DNA of 58,060 nucleotides from Pseudoselenomonas ruminantium (GTDB taxonomy: Bacteria; Bacillota; Negativicutes; Selenomonadales; Selenomonadaceae), in assembly GCF_900142515.1 (NCBI RefSeq), contig NZ_FRBC01000023.1, forward strand, positions 1 through 58,060. The letters are read 5' to 3'. Of the stretch, positions 17,411-25,759 are shown piece after piece. Within the stretch, counting starts at the first letter, position 1. Each line of letters opens with the position of its first letter. The translations under genes were made by a program, and so were the position numbers. The notes beneath the pieces were generated by a model. That model was given only the letters and a program-made list of their open reading frames with translations. It had not been told where the DNA came from and searched no databases.

Positions 17411-17929
17411 ATGGCAAAGACACTTGTAATCTATTATTCCCGGAAGGGACAAAATTATGTAAACGGCAGTATTGAGGACTTGCCCAAAGGCAATACGGAA
17501 ATTGTGGCTGAGTTTATCCAGAAGGCGGTCGGGGCAGACCTCTTTGAAGTGGTGACGAAGAAGGCCTATGCTGTTGACTATACTCAGTGCACAGTAGAGG
17601 CCAAGGAAGAACTGCGGAAGAGTGCCCGTCCGGAACTTGTGGAAATGTTATCGTCAGTGGCAGCATACGATAATATCGTGGTGGCTGGCCCTTGCTGGTG
17701 GGGCACCTATCCGGTGGCGGTATTCACTCAGCTTGAAGCATTGGATTTCACCGGGAAAAAGGTCTTCCCCTTGATGACACATGAGGGCAGCGGGCTTGCC
17801 GGAGCACCAACGGCTTTGAAAAAATACTGTCAGGGCGCAACGGTTGGTGAAGGGCTGGCTATTCATGGTGCAGATGCCGCCAGTTCCGAAGCTGAGGTAG
17901 CTGCCTGGGCTAAGAAAAATCTTGTTTAA
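17411..17929 (+). CDS. flavodoxin (cytoplasmic paralogue)
   Basis: The 172-residue protein (KTLVIYYSRKGQNYVNG, DLPKGNTEIVAEFI, IVVAGPCWWGTYPVAVFTQLEALDF, PLMTHEGSGLAG) is a short flavodoxin with the FMN phosphate loop. It lacks the signal peptide of its neighbour and should act in the cytoplasm. It begins 14 bases after the exported paralogue, behind AAAGGAG. The pair may pass electrons to the same kind of substrate on the two sides of the membrane, which is inference from the duplication. Confidence 0.85.
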   Translation: MAKTLVIYYSRKGQNYVNGSIEDLPKGNTEIVAEFIQKAVGADLFEVVTKKAYAVDYTQCTVEAKEELRKSARPELVEMLSSVAAYDNIVVAGPCWWGTYPVAVFTQLEALDFTGKKVFPLMTHEGSGLAGAPTALKKYCQGATVGEGLAIHGADAASSEAEVAAWAKKNLV

Positions 17930-17947
17930 GGAAAGGTTGCAGAGAAA

Positions 17948-18775
17948 ATGAGCAAAGATGTTATGGTGGTCACCGGGGCTGGCCAGATTTCCATGGCCAT
18001 TGCCCGTCGCATGGGCTATGGCAAGAAGATTATTCTTGGGGATAAAAACGAAAACAATGCACAGGTGGTTGCTGAAATCATGAATCAGGCAGGCTTTGAT
18101 GTGGAGCCGTTTGTGATGGATATGTCTTCGCGAACTTCCATTCAGGCTATGGTGCAAAAAGCAACGGAATATGGTGAAGTGAAGTATTTGATTTGTGGCG
18201 CAGGTGTTTCGCCGTCACAGGCACCGATTGAAGTGATCTTGCAGGTTGACCTCTATGGAACGGCAGTATTGATGGAAGAAGTCGGCAAAGTTATCGCTAA
18301 GGGCGGTGCAGGCGTAATTATCTCCAGCCAGTCCGGTCATCGTCTGCCGGCACTTATGCCGGAGCAGGACAGGGCACTGGCGATGACGCCGACAGAGGAA
18401 CTGTTGAAACTTGACTTTTTACAGCCGGAAAAGATAAAGGATACCCTGCATGCCTATCAGCTGGCCAAACGCTGCAATGAAAAGCGTACGATGTATGAAG
18501 CTGTCCGCTGGGGCGAACGGGGTGCAAGGATAAATGATATTGCGCCTGGAATTATCGTTACACCTTTGGCCATAGATGAATTTAATGGACCGCGTGGTGA
18601 TTTTTACAAGAATATGTTTGCCAAATGCCCGGCAGGCCGCCCAGGCACTGCTGATGAAGTAGCTGATGTAGCAGAGCTTTTGATGAGCGAACGGGCGCAG
18701 TTTATCACGGGTTCCACATTTTTGGTAGATGGTGGGGCAACAGCCGCTTATTACTATGGGCCGTTGCAGCCATAA
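17948..18775 (+). CDS. SDR family oxidoreductase
   Basis: The 275-residue protein has a short-chain dehydrogenase layout: MVVTGAGQISMAIARRMG (modified nucleotide loop), CGAGVSPSQAPIEVILQVDLYGTA, the serine ISSQSGHR region, a YQLAKRCNEK segment carrying the Tyr-x3-Lys pair, and the C-terminal FITGSTFLVDGGATA. It should oxidise or reduce an alcohol/ketone with NAD(P). The operon with flavodoxins suggests a reductive detoxification role. Last gene before a terminator. Confidence 0.88.
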   Translation: MSKDVMVVTGAGQISMAIARRMGYGKKIILGDKNENNAQVVAEIMNQAGFDVEPFVMDMSSRTSIQAMVQKATEYGEVKYLICGAGVSPSQAPIEVILQVDLYGTAVLMEEVGKVIAKGGAGVIISSQSGHRLPALMPEQDRALAMTPTEELLKLDFLQPEKIKDTLHAYQLAKRCNEKRTMYEAVRWGERGARINDIAPGIIVTPLAIDEFNGPRGDFYKNMFAKCPAGRPGTADEVADVAELLMSERAQFITGSTFLVDGGATAAYYYGPLQP

Positions 18776-18821
18776 AAATTGCGTATAAAAAAGTCTCTGT
18801 AATTTGATATCCTATCGAATC

Positions 18822-18870
18822 AAAAGGTCTTCTATGATAAACTATTAACAAGTCATAGAAGATCTTTTAT
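18822..18870 (+). terminator. intrinsic terminator
   Basis: Arms 18822-18837 and 18853-18868 form a 16-bp stem (one G-U) around a 15-base loop and end in TTTTATTATG. Terminates the flavodoxin/SDR operon. Confidence 0.85.
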
Positions 18871-18927
18871 TATGTCAAGATCCAAGCGATGTGTTGTCGG
18901 ATGGATGGGTAAGGGGAGCGGTTGAAC

Positions 18928-19524
18928 ATGCAGGTTTTGTATATACATGGTAAAGGTGGAAATGCTGAGGAAAGCAAACATTATGAGCCGCTTTTTCCCC
19001 AGGATAAGGTTAACGGGCTGGATTATCAGACCTTTTCGCCTGGGGAGACTGGCCGGGAGATTCGGACTGCTGTTGAGCAGCTGACAGAAAAGGGTGAGGA
19101 GATTATCCTGATTGCCAACAGCATTGGGGCATTTTTCAGCATGAATGCGGGAATAGACGGGCTTATTCAGAAGGCATATTTCATTTCACCCATTGTGGAC
19201 ATGGAGCGTCTTATTCTGGATATGATGAGATGGGCCAATGTAACGGAGGCGGAACTGGAAGCTCAAGGTGTAATTCATACCGAATTCGGCGAGGATTTAT
19301 CGTGGGAGTATCTGAGCTACGTCAGAAATCATCCCCTTAAATGGAATGTGCCAACGCAGATTCTGTATGGCGAAAAAGACCAACTGACATCGCTGGCAAC
19401 GATGAAGGATTTTGCCGAAAAGCATCATGCAGGGCTGACGGTTATGGAAAATGGTGAGCATTGGTTCCATACGGAGGAACAGATGGCTTTTCTTGATGAT
19501 TGGATTTTCGTCACAAAATTCTAG
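18928..19524 (+). CDS. small alpha/beta hydrolase (RBBP9/YdeN-like)
   Basis: The protein begins QVLYIHGKGGNAEESKHYEPLF, contains IILIANSIGAFFSM with the nucleophile elbow, and ends with PTQILYGEKDQLTS and GEHWFHTEEQMAFLDDWI carrying the Asp and His of the triad. At about 198 residues it is a minimal alpha/beta hydrolase without a lid. GGGGAG precedes the ATG at 18928. A decayed fragment of a close relative lies at 27443-27595. Substrate unknown. Confidence 0.85.
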   Translation: MQVLYIHGKGGNAEESKHYEPLFPQDKVNGLDYQTFSPGETGREIRTAVEQLTEKGEEIILIANSIGAFFSMNAGIDGLIQKAYFISPIVDMERLILDMMRWANVTEAELEAQGVIHTEFGEDLSWEYLSYVRNHPLKWNVPTQILYGEKDQLTSLATMKDFAEKHHAGLTVMENGEHWFHTEEQMAFLDDWIFVTKF

Positions 19525-19535
19525 GAGGCTGCTTG

Positions 19536-20192
19536 ATGGTTACATACGAATATGGTAATCCCCATGCGGTTATTACACTCGTTCAGACTGTGGATGAACA
19601 TGATATAGCAGGAATGGATGATGAAGTGGCAGAAATTCAGAGGCTGTCCGGCAAAGAATTTCGCTTGTTGGCCGTCAAGGTGGAAAGCTGGAACCTTGAT
19701 TTATCTCCGTGGCCGGCAACTGCGGTTTTTGGAAAGGATGATTTTGGCGATGGTGCAGGAGAACTGTTGACCGAAATCCTAAAGCTTTGTCAGGACGAAA
19801 GCAAAATCTATTATCTGGGCGGATATTCGCTGGCGGCCCTGTTTTCCCTTTGGGCTGCTTACTAAACCGATAAATTCGCGGGCATTGCTGCTGCTTCACC
19901 ATCTATCTGGTTTCCGAGGTTTGTTGACTACATGAAGAGCACGGCGATTAAATGCCCAAACGTATACCTCAGCCTTGGCGATAAAGAAGAAAAGACCAAA
20001 AATGCAGTTATGTCAAGTGTGGGGGATTGCATACGGGATGGCTGCGCATGGCTTAAGGAGCAGGGTCTTAACTGTACGCTGGAATGGAATACTGGCGGGC
20101 ATTTTAAGGAGCCGGAGATTCGGACAGCGAGAGCTTTTGCGTGGCTTCTAAGTTCAGCCGTGTTAACGTGTAATGACTGTGGAAGGAGATAG
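19536..20192 (+). pseudogene. alpha/beta hydrolase (esterase-like) interrupted by an in-frame stop
   Basis: One reading frame runs from 19536 to 20192 and is broken only by a TAA at 19863-19865. The translation on either side aligns without a gap to the intact 206-residue protein encoded at 54995-55615: LFSLWAAY-stop-TDKFAGIAAASPSIWF here against LFSLWAAYQTDRFAGIAAASPSIWF there. A CAA-to-TAA change is the simplest explanation. The nucleophile region GGYSLAALFSLW lies just before the stop and the probable catalytic His (GGHFKEPE) after it, so the truncated product should be inactive. Confidence 0.85.
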
Positions 20193-20200
20193 TATTTGAT

Positions 20201-20623
20201 ATGACAGAGGTTGTAGTAACAAATTTGCTTCATCCGGATGCTATGCTGGTTCGTCAGGAAGTGTTCATTGAAGAGCAAGGTTTTCATGATGAGTTCGACG
20301 ATATTGATGAAATCGCAGATCACTATCTGCTGTATGTAGATGGTGAAATTGCCGGATGCTGCCGTGTTTTCCCGTCAAAAGATAAGGGAAAGTACACTTT
20401 AGGTAGACTAGCCATTCGCAAGAAATATCGCGGCAAATCATATGGCAGTCTCATTATGCGTAAGGTGGAAGCGTGGATAAAAAAGAACAGCATTCCAGCC
20501 TTGGAACTATCGGCACAGGTAAGGGGACGACCTTTCTATGAAGCATTAGGTTATATTGCTAGTGGTGACGAATACCTCGATGAGGGATGCCCGCATATTC
20601 ATATGGAAAAAGCTTTTATCTAA
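20201..20623 (+). CDS. GNAT family N-acetyltransferase
   Basis: The 140-residue protein shows the GNAT fold: VRQEVFIEEQGF, AGCCRVFPSKDKGKYTLGRLAIRKKYRGKSYGSLIM with the acetyl-CoA pyrophosphate loop (RKKYRGKSYG), and a C-terminal PFYEALGYIASGDEYLDEGCPHIHMEK typical of the ElaA/YjcF-like branch. It transfers an acetyl group to an unknown amine. A GGAAGGAGA sequence precedes the gene. Confidence 0.88.
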   Translation: MTEVVVTNLLHPDAMLVRQEVFIEEQGFHDEFDDIDEIADHYLLYVDGEIAGCCRVFPSKDKGKYTLGRLAIRKKYRGKSYGSLIMRKVEAWIKKNSIPALELSAQVRGRPFYEALGYIASGDEYLDEGCPHIHMEKAFI

Positions 20624-20656
20624 TGACAGGCGTATCATCAAAAAGCCGCAGATGAC

Positions 20657-20700
20657 AATTCCCCATCCTGCATGAAACTTTGCAGGATGGGGAATTACTG
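20657..20700. terminator. bidirectional terminator
   Basis: Arms AATTCCCCATCCTGCA (20657-20672) and TGCAGGATGGGGAATT (20681-20696) are perfectly complementary. It lies between the convergent acetyltransferase and MBL hydrolase genes, and is related in sequence to the hairpin at 5077-5123. Confidence 0.88.
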
Positions 20701-20715
20701 GCTTGAAAGGGTGGT

Positions 20716-21645
20716 TTACGGTTGGTATTTTTTTATGGCCTCCTGTGCCATTTTCCGGAAGACATCTTCATATTTACGGTATTTTTTCTGACCGATAACA
20801 AAGGGATGGGGCTGGCCAGGGCGGCGGTGTTTGAGTTTTTCCAAACGGGGAAAGGTATCGTCTACCCAGCCATGGGCGCTCATTTCTACATCAACCTGGA
20901 AATCAGCGGTGTATTTGGCGAAGTAGTTTACTGCGCTTAGATAGAGGTAATTCATTTCCAGATTGGCTGGTGTGCCGGTGCCGCCCCAAATGGCCACATG
21001 ATGTTCTTCACCATGATCAGTGACTGGGACAATCATGGACAGGCAGCCCGGGGTATGACCAGGAGTGAGTACGAGAAAAATATTTGTGTCGCCTAAGGTT
21101 ATGATTTGACGGTCATTCAGCTCAATGTCAATATGGGGACGTACACCGGAAAAAGCATTTTGAGCGGGAATTACCGAATACCAGTTGCTGTCAATGATAT
21201 TAATGCCGATTTTTGCCTGCGGTGCATATTTATCCTTGAAGAACTGGGCACCACCATAGTGGTCGCTGTGGCCGTGGGTAAGGAGAATATAGCGGGTGTC
21301 GGCAGGGGATAAGCCTAGCTTTTTCATGCTGGCGGCGGCATAGTCTGCATCCTGTTCATCCCAGCCGGAGTCAATCATGATAAGACCTTCACTAGTGCGC
21401 ACAACAAATTGAGCTACGGAGATGGAGCCAATGTAGAAAAGGTTGTCAAAGACTTGCGCGGGTTCGATGGGCGTGCGGTCAAATAAATAGTGCATGGCTG
21501 TTTCACCGGTAGCTTCCTCCGGCGAATGGGGATATTCTGTGGATGCAGCGAATGCCTGTGGATCACCCAATAACAAGCCGGCGGTTAGAGCCAGACTGCC
21601 TTTGAGAAAGTTTTTTCTGGAAATAGGTGAATAGAAATTCATCAT
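20716..21645 (-). CDS. exported MBL-fold hydrolase (subclass B3-like)
   Basis: The 309-residue protein has an N-terminal export signal with SRKNFLKGSLALTAG (twin-arginine-like, Arg-Lys) and then a metallo-beta-lactamase domain: LTHGHSDHYGGA (zinc ligands), LTPGHTPGCLSM and a late MSAHGWVDDTFPR. This pattern resembles class B3 lactamase-like hydrolases, though substrate cannot be concluded. The promoter region carries two MarR-type palindromes (21661-21708) and the regulator gene lies directly upstream. Confidence 0.85.
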   Translation of the reverse strand: MMNFYSPISRKNFLKGSLALTAGLLLGDPQAFAASTEYPHSPEEATGETAMHYLFDRTPIEPAQVFDNLFYIGSISVAQFVVRTSEGLIMIDSGWDEQDADYAAASMKKLGLSPADTRYILLTHGHSDHYGGAQFFKDKYAPQAKIGINIIDSNWYSVIPAQNAFSGVRPHIDIELNDRQIITLGDTNIFLVLTPGHTPGCLSMIVPVTDHGEEHHVAIWGGTGTPANLEMNYLYLSAVNYFAKYTADFQVDVEMSAHGWVDDTFPRLEKLKHRRPGQPHPFVIGQKKYRKYEDVFRKMAQEAIKKYQP

Positions 21646-21660
21646 TAGATGCCTCCTGAT

Positions 21661-21708
21661 ATTAGTATGTTAACATACTAATACAATAGTACGTTGACAT
21701 ACTATTGT
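21661..21708 (-). promoter_or_regulatory. two MarR-type operators
   Basis: A perfect 22-bp palindrome at 21661-21682 (ATTAGTATGTT / AACATACTAAT) is followed by an imperfect 26-bp palindrome at 21683-21708 with the same TAGTA-GT-AC-TACTA pattern. They lie 16 to 63 bases upstream of the hydrolase start and just after the MarR gene, so MarR binding here should repress the hydrolase. Confidence 0.75.
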
Positions 21709-21716
21709 CAAGAAAA

Positions 21717-21742
21717 AAATCACAGCTTAGCCGTGATTTTTT
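21717..21742 (-). terminator. terminator overlapping the MarR stop codon
   Basis: On the minus strand AATCACGGC and GCTGTGATT pair around a TAA that is itself the MarR stop codon, followed by TTTTTTT. It separates the MarR transcript from the hydrolase promoter. Confidence 0.7.
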
Positions 21743-22145
21743 CTTCCAGTCTAGTGAGGGTTTTTGTAAAGCTGGTTAATTCTTCGTCTGTAAGCCCGGA
21801 TTCGGTTTCCCGCATAAAGTCATAGTCAAGTTTTGCCAGTTCCTTGGTGAGAAAGATCCCAGCGGGGGTGGCTTGCAGCTTATAGAACCGTTTATCGCTG
21901 TCATCTTTTTGACGGGTCAATAATTCTTTTTTTATCAGTCTGTCCACCAAAGCCTTGGTGCTGTTCTTGTCTTTTTCCAAGCGCTCAGCTAATTCTTGTT
22001 GAGAAAGGTTTTTCTCCTTGCTGACAATTTGCAGCACCACCCATTGTTCCGGGGTGATGTTATAATCGGCTAATACTTTTGTCATGAACTGATGAATCTT
22101 GCGAGCTGTGCGGCAAATGATATAGCCTGTGGTTTCTTGTAGCAT
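21720..22145 (-). CDS. MarR family transcriptional regulator
   Basis: The 141-residue protein has the MarR winged helix: NITPEQWVVLQIVSKEKNLSQQELAERLEKDKNSTKALVDRLIKKELLTRQKDDSDKRFYKLQATPAG, with the wing DDSDKR. It probably binds the paired palindromes just downstream and represses the exported MBL hydrolase, being released by a small aromatic or phenolic ligand as is usual for the family. The ligand is unknown. Confidence 0.9.
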   Translation of the reverse strand: MLQETTGYIICRTARKIHQFMTKVLADYNITPEQWVVLQIVSKEKNLSQQELAERLEKDKNSTKALVDRLIKKELLTRQKDDSDKRFYKLQATPAGIFLTKELAKLDYDFMRETESGLTDEELTSFTKTLTRLEEKITAKL

Positions 22146-22303
22146 AACAGTCTCCTCATTAGATAACTGAAATCATTATAGCATATTTTGACCAGTCATT
22201 TTAGGTATTTTATGATTGGGATGGCTTTTCGTTTAATAGAATTTTTCCTCTGCTGATTCACACTATTGTTATGCCCGTTTCAATTTTATGTAGGGATGAT
22301 TTA

Positions 22304-22650
22304 TCATGCAAATGGTGTCGTGCTAAAGAAGAAATCACTGATTTCCTTTGGCGAATACTGTTCATGTCCCGTCCACCATCTGACGGTTTCTGCAAAATCG
22401 CAGACCATATGATTCAGCATATACTCCTGTGGCACATCCTGTTTATGCTTATTCAGCTCATTGGCAAATACCTTTTCCAGATACGCCTTAAAATAGCGCA
22501 TGAACATCTCACCGCTTTCACAGGCTAAGATGCCACGGATATAGCTGCTGCTGTCCTTTATATGATACAGAATATGCGTAATCTCTGCTTTGATATCCTT
22601 TTTTTCAGTACCGGTCTTCCTAATTCATTGATTTGTGGTTTGGGATGCCT
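22304..22650 (-). pseudogene. TetR/AcrR family regulator remnant (C-terminal domain only)
   Basis: The minus-strand frame ending at 22304 reads KPQINELGRPVLKKKD, ITHILYHIKDSSSYIRGI, FMRYFKAYLEKVFANELNK, QEYMLNHMVCDFAETVRWW and HEQYSPKEISDFFF. This is the ligand-binding domain of a TetR regulator of the kind with a WW(T/L)...SPEEI ending. No helix-turn-helix can be found upstream in any frame, where the sequence becomes unrelated. It is taken as a degraded gene. Confidence 0.6.
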
Positions 22651-22788
22651 TTTCTTGCATCTTACGAGGCGGAATGAAAACAGCCTCTGTCGGCCTTATA
22701 TTGGCGGCGATGGTAGCCGGAGATTGTTGGAAAAAGATGACGTCAGAATCAGTTTCTGTGCATGCACATACCAGCAGGAACCTGCAAG

Positions 22789-22817
22789 TTGACAACTGCT
22801 GGATATAGTAATAGAAT
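22789..22817 (+). promoter_or_regulatory. strong sigma70-type promoter
   Basis: TTGACA at 22789-22794 and TAGAAT at 22812-22817 have an exact 17-base spacer. Transcription from about 22824 gives a leader of about 160 nt before the acetyltransferase gene at 22987. Confidence 0.65.
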
Positions 22818-22913
22818 ACGAAGTGTCGAATGTTTTCTTCGACTAGATATTGTTTTTTATTGTTGAGGAGCTTGCTGTTTGAGAAACAACACCTTGGAGA
22901 TTGCAGGCTGACC

Positions 22914-22951
22914 GGGAGGTTGGCTTAATTGTAATCTCACACCGACCTCCC
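22914..22951 (+). repeat. inverted repeat in the leader of the acetyltransferase gene
   Basis: GGGAGGTTGG (22914-22923) can pair with CCGACCTCCC (22942-22951) around an 18-base loop. No T-run follows, so it is not a terminator. It may be a structured leader element or an operator. Its first arm resembles a ribosome-binding site. Confidence 0.45.
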
Positions 22952-22986
22952 TGTATTGCAGTCATCAATCATCAGGAGGAAAAACA

Positions 22987-23613
22987 ATGAGCAAAAATGA
23001 CTATCGTATTCGTTTGGAAAAAATTGAGGAACATCGTGAAGTAGAAAACATGGTACGGGAATCCTTTTGGAATGTCTATCGGCCTGGCTGTCTGGAGCAC
23101 TATGTTCTGCATTGTCTGCGAAATGACCCAGCCTTTGTGCCGGAGCTGGATTTCGTCATGGAGAAGGATGGCCATCTGATTGGCCAGAATATCTTTATGC
23201 GGGCTCACATCAAAGCCGATGATGGCAGGGAGATTCCCATCATGACCATGGGGCCCATCTGCATCTGCCCGGAACTAAAGGGGCAGGGGTATGGCAAGCT
23301 GCTGTTGGACTTCAGTCTGCAGAAAGCTGCCGAACTGGGTTGCGGTGCCCTGTGTTTCGAGGGCAATATCGGCTTTTACGGCAAAAGCGGCTTTGACTAT
23401 GCCAGTAAGTTCGGCATCCGCTATCATGGCCTGCCGGAAGGGGCGGATGCCTCTTTCTTCCTGTGCCGGGAGTTGATACCGGGATACCTTGCGGGCATCA
23501 TCGGCGAATACGCTACCCCGCCGGGATATTTCGTGGACGAAGCTGAGGCAGAGGACTTTGACCGGTCGTTTCCCAAAAAGGAAAAGCTGGTACTGCCAGG
23601 GCAGATTTTTTAG
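22987..23613 (+). CDS. GNAT family N-acetyltransferase (YhbS-like)
   Basis: The 208-residue protein has a GNAT domain in its first 140 residues (MVRESFWNVYRPGCLEHYVLH, DGHLIGQNIFM, MGPICICPELKGQGYGKLLLDFSLQKAAELGCGALCFEGNIGFYGKSGF) with the acetyl-CoA loop KGQGYGKLL. A C-terminal extension of about 60 residues follows. The substrate is unknown. AGGAGGAAAAAC precedes the ATG. Confidence 0.88.
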   Translation: MSKNDYRIRLEKIEEHREVENMVRESFWNVYRPGCLEHYVLHCLRNDPAFVPELDFVMEKDGHLIGQNIFMRAHIKADDGREIPIMTMGPICICPELKGQGYGKLLLDFSLQKAAELGCGALCFEGNIGFYGKSGFDYASKFGIRYHGLPEGADASFFLCRELIPGYLAGIIGEYATPPGYFVDEAEAEDFDRSFPKKEKLVLPGQIF

Positions 23614-23648
23614 GTGGTAATATCGGCGGATGATGTTTCGATAAAGGA

Positions 23649-23690
23649 AAGCCCCCAGAAAGCAAAATGCTTCCTGGAGGCTTTTTTTAT
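23649..23690. terminator. bidirectional terminator
   Basis: AAGCCCCCAGAAAGC and GCTTCCTGGAGGCTT pair with few mismatches and are followed by TTTTTT. It lies between the convergent acetyltransferase and glycerate kinase genes. Confidence 0.85.
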
Positions 23691-24841
23691 CGAGCGGATT
23701 GGATTTGAAGAAGCCGGAAAACCTGTTCCACGGTATCCGTCATATTCTGGCGGGCATTGTGGGGGTCCATGGCTTCGGCAAGGGTGGTAACCTGCCGCAG
23801 GATGGGGAAGAAGGCCGCTATGCCCTGTTCATTGCATAGGCGGGCATCGGGGGTTACGCAGCCGGCAAAGGCGATAACCGGTTTATCGTGTTTCCTGGCA
23901 ATTTTGGCAACGCCGATGGGGGCTTTGCCCATTACGGTCTGGCCGTCAAGTTGGCCCTCGCCGGTAATCACCCAATCCGCCTTTGCAATCTGTTCTTCCA
24001 GCTTGGTTTCCGTTAGGACGATTTGGATGCCGGATTCCAAGGTGGCGTTGGTAAAGGTCAGGAAGGCGAAGCCCAGACCGCCGGCGGCGCCTGTCCCGGG
24101 GGCCTGGGGATTGGCATGGGGGTATTGAGCGCAAGCAAGTTCCGCATAATGCTGCAGCCAGCCGTCCATGCGGGTTATATCGTCAAGGGCGGCACCTTTC
24201 TGCGGGCCGAATACTGCGCTGCAGCCTTGAGGCCCGCAGAGGGGATTGGTGACATCGCAGGCAATGCGGAAGGTGCATTCGCGAAGCTCCGGCAGCACGT
24301 CTGCATCATCAATGATGGCCAGCTTTTCCAGACCTCTGGCACCATAGGGAACCGGTGCGCCATGTGCATCCAGCAGCTTATAGCCCAAGGCCTGAAGCAT
24401 GCCCAGTCCACCGTCGTTGGTGGCACTGCCGCCAATGCCGATGATGAAATGGCGGCAGCCCTTGCCGATGGCATCTCGCAGCATTTCACCGACGCCATAA
24501 GTGGTGGTGTAGAGGGGATTTCGCTGCTCCTTGGGTACTAATGTTATGCCGGCAGCAGCTGCCATCTCCAGGATGGCAGTCTTTTTCGCGGGGATGATGC
24601 CGTATTGGGCAGCGATGCTTTCGCCCAAGGGGCCGGTTACGTTTACCCTTTGCAGCTCTCCGCCCATGCCCAAAGTAAGGGCCTCCACAGTCCCTTCGCC
24701 GCCGTCGGCCAAGGGCAAAACATTTACCTGGGCATCGGGATAGACACGGAGGATACCGGAACGGATGGCTTCTCCAGCTTCCAGAGAAGTCAGGCTCCCT
24801 TTGAGGGAGTCAATGGCAACGACAATATGCAAGGCAATCAT
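23687..24841 (-). CDS. glycerate 2-kinase
   Basis: The 384-residue protein matches GarK/GlxK-type glycerate kinases: [20 protein letters not shown] at the start, [47 protein letters not shown] and [14 protein letters not shown]. It phosphorylates D-glycerate to 2-phosphoglycerate with ATP, feeding lower glycolysis. Its start overlaps the stop of the endonuclease IV gene by 4 bases (ATGA), so the two are translationally coupled, an unexpected pairing of DNA repair and central metabolism. Confidence 0.93.
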   Translation of the reverse strand: MIALHIVVAIDSLKGSLTSLEAGEAIRSGILRVYPDAQVNVLPLADGGEGTVEALTLGMGGELQRVNVTGPLGESIAAQYGIIPAKKTAILEMAAAAGITLVPKEQRNPLYTTTYGVGEMLRDAIGKGCRHFIIGIGGSATNDGGLGMLQALGYKLLDAHGAPVPYGARGLEKLAIIDDADVLPELRECTFRIACDVTNPLCGPQGCSAVFGPQKGAALDDITRMDGWLQHYAELACAQYPHANPQAPGTGAAGGLGFAFLTFTNATLESGIQIVLTETKLEEQIAKADWVITGEGQLDGQTVMGKAPIGVAKIARKHDKPVIAFAGCVTPDARLCNEQGIAAFFPILRQVTTLAEAMDPHNARQNMTDTVEQVFRLLQIQSAR

Positions 24842-25683
24842 TCCTTTCTTTCTCTGAGCAGGGCAATTTCCTGCGCGTAGCCAGGGAGTTCATTGGGCGT
24901 TTCCAGGATGAAGGGCAGGTCCTGCAGCTGGGGATGATTGATGACACGGGTCAGGGCTTCAAGCCCGATACAGCCTTCGCCAATGCGGGCATGGCGGTCT
25001 TTGTGGGAGCCACAGGGATTCAGGCTGTCGTTGAGGTGGATGGCTTTGAGCCGTTCAAGGCCGATGATGCGGTCAAATTCCTGCAGCACTCCATCCAGGT
25101 CATGGACGATATCATAGCCGCCATCCCAGACATGACAGGTATCGAGGCATATCCCCAGTTTGTCCTGCAGTTCCACCTGGTCCATGATGGCCCGCAGTTC
25201 CTCGAAGGTACGACCCACCTCAGAGCCTTTTCCCGTCATGGTTTCCAAAAGCACTGTGGTGGATTGGGCTGGGGTGAGGACACGGTTAAGCTCAGCGGCA
25301 ATCAGGGCAATGCCCTGTTCACTTCCCTGGCCCACATGGCTGCCGGGATGGAAGTTGTAGTAGTTGCCCGGCGTGGCTTCCATGCGCTGCAAATCATCCA
25401 CCAGCATCTCATGCGCAAAGGTGCGGATATTTTCCTTGGCGGCACATAAGTTCATGGTGTAGGGCGCATGGGCCACCAGTTTGGTGAAATGATGCTCCTC
25501 AGCAAAGGTGCGAAAGGCCTGCACATCAGCCGGGTCGATATCCTTGGCCTTGCCGCTGCGGGGATTGCGCGTGAAGAAGGCGAAGGTGTCGGCCTTGATG
25601 CTGACAGCATCCTTGCCCATGGCCAGATAGCCTTTGGCTGATGATAGATGGCATCCGATATGAAGCATGGTGTTTTTGGTCAT
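24838..25683 (-). CDS. nfo: deoxyribonuclease IV (AP endonuclease)
   Basis: The 281-residue protein carries the endonuclease IV metal-ligand motifs in order: [75 protein letters not shown] and the final ILETP. The enzyme cleaves the backbone at abasic sites during base excision repair. The ATG at 25683 lies behind TTTTAGGAGAGCTGC. That stretch is preceded by a leader terminator (25709-25759) and is perfectly complementary over 13 bases to the candidate small RNAs at 28250 and 57553. Confidence 0.95.
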   Translation of the reverse strand: MTKNTMLHIGCHLSSAKGYLAMGKDAVSIKADTFAFFTRNPRSGKAKDIDPADVQAFRTFAEEHHFTKLVAHAPYTMNLCAAKENIRTFAHEMLVDDLQRMEATPGNYYNFHPGSHVGQGSEQGIALIAAELNRVLTPAQSTTVLLETMTGKGSEVGRTFEELRAIMDQVELQDKLGICLDTCHVWDGGYDIVHDLDGVLQEFDRIIGLERLKAIHLNDSLNPCGSHKDRHARIGEGCIGLEALTRVINHPQLQDLPFILETPNELPGYAQEIALLRERKE

Positions 25684-25698
25684 ATAAGCAGCTCTCCT

Positions 25699-25759
25699 AA
25701 AACAAAAAGCCCAAGCATTGACTTGCAGCCTGAAACTGAACCTATGTCAATACTTGGAC
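25699..25759 (-). terminator. leader terminator / attenuator of nfo
   Basis: In the minus direction arms 25759-25746 and 25722-25709 form 14 consecutive base pairs (including G-U) around a 23-base loop, followed by TTTTTGTTTT. It ends just before the AGGAG of nfo, with no gene upstream on that strand to be terminated. Confidence 0.75.

Noticed and set aside
21661-21708. CRISPR-like or phage repeat
   Set aside because: Only two palindromes of unequal length in a promoter beside a MarR gene; operators are the better explanation. No CRISPR array was seen anywhere in the window.
22562-22792. Small plus-strand ORF of 76 codons
   Set aside because: No ribosome-binding site, unusual composition, and its antisense strand holds the TetR remnant.
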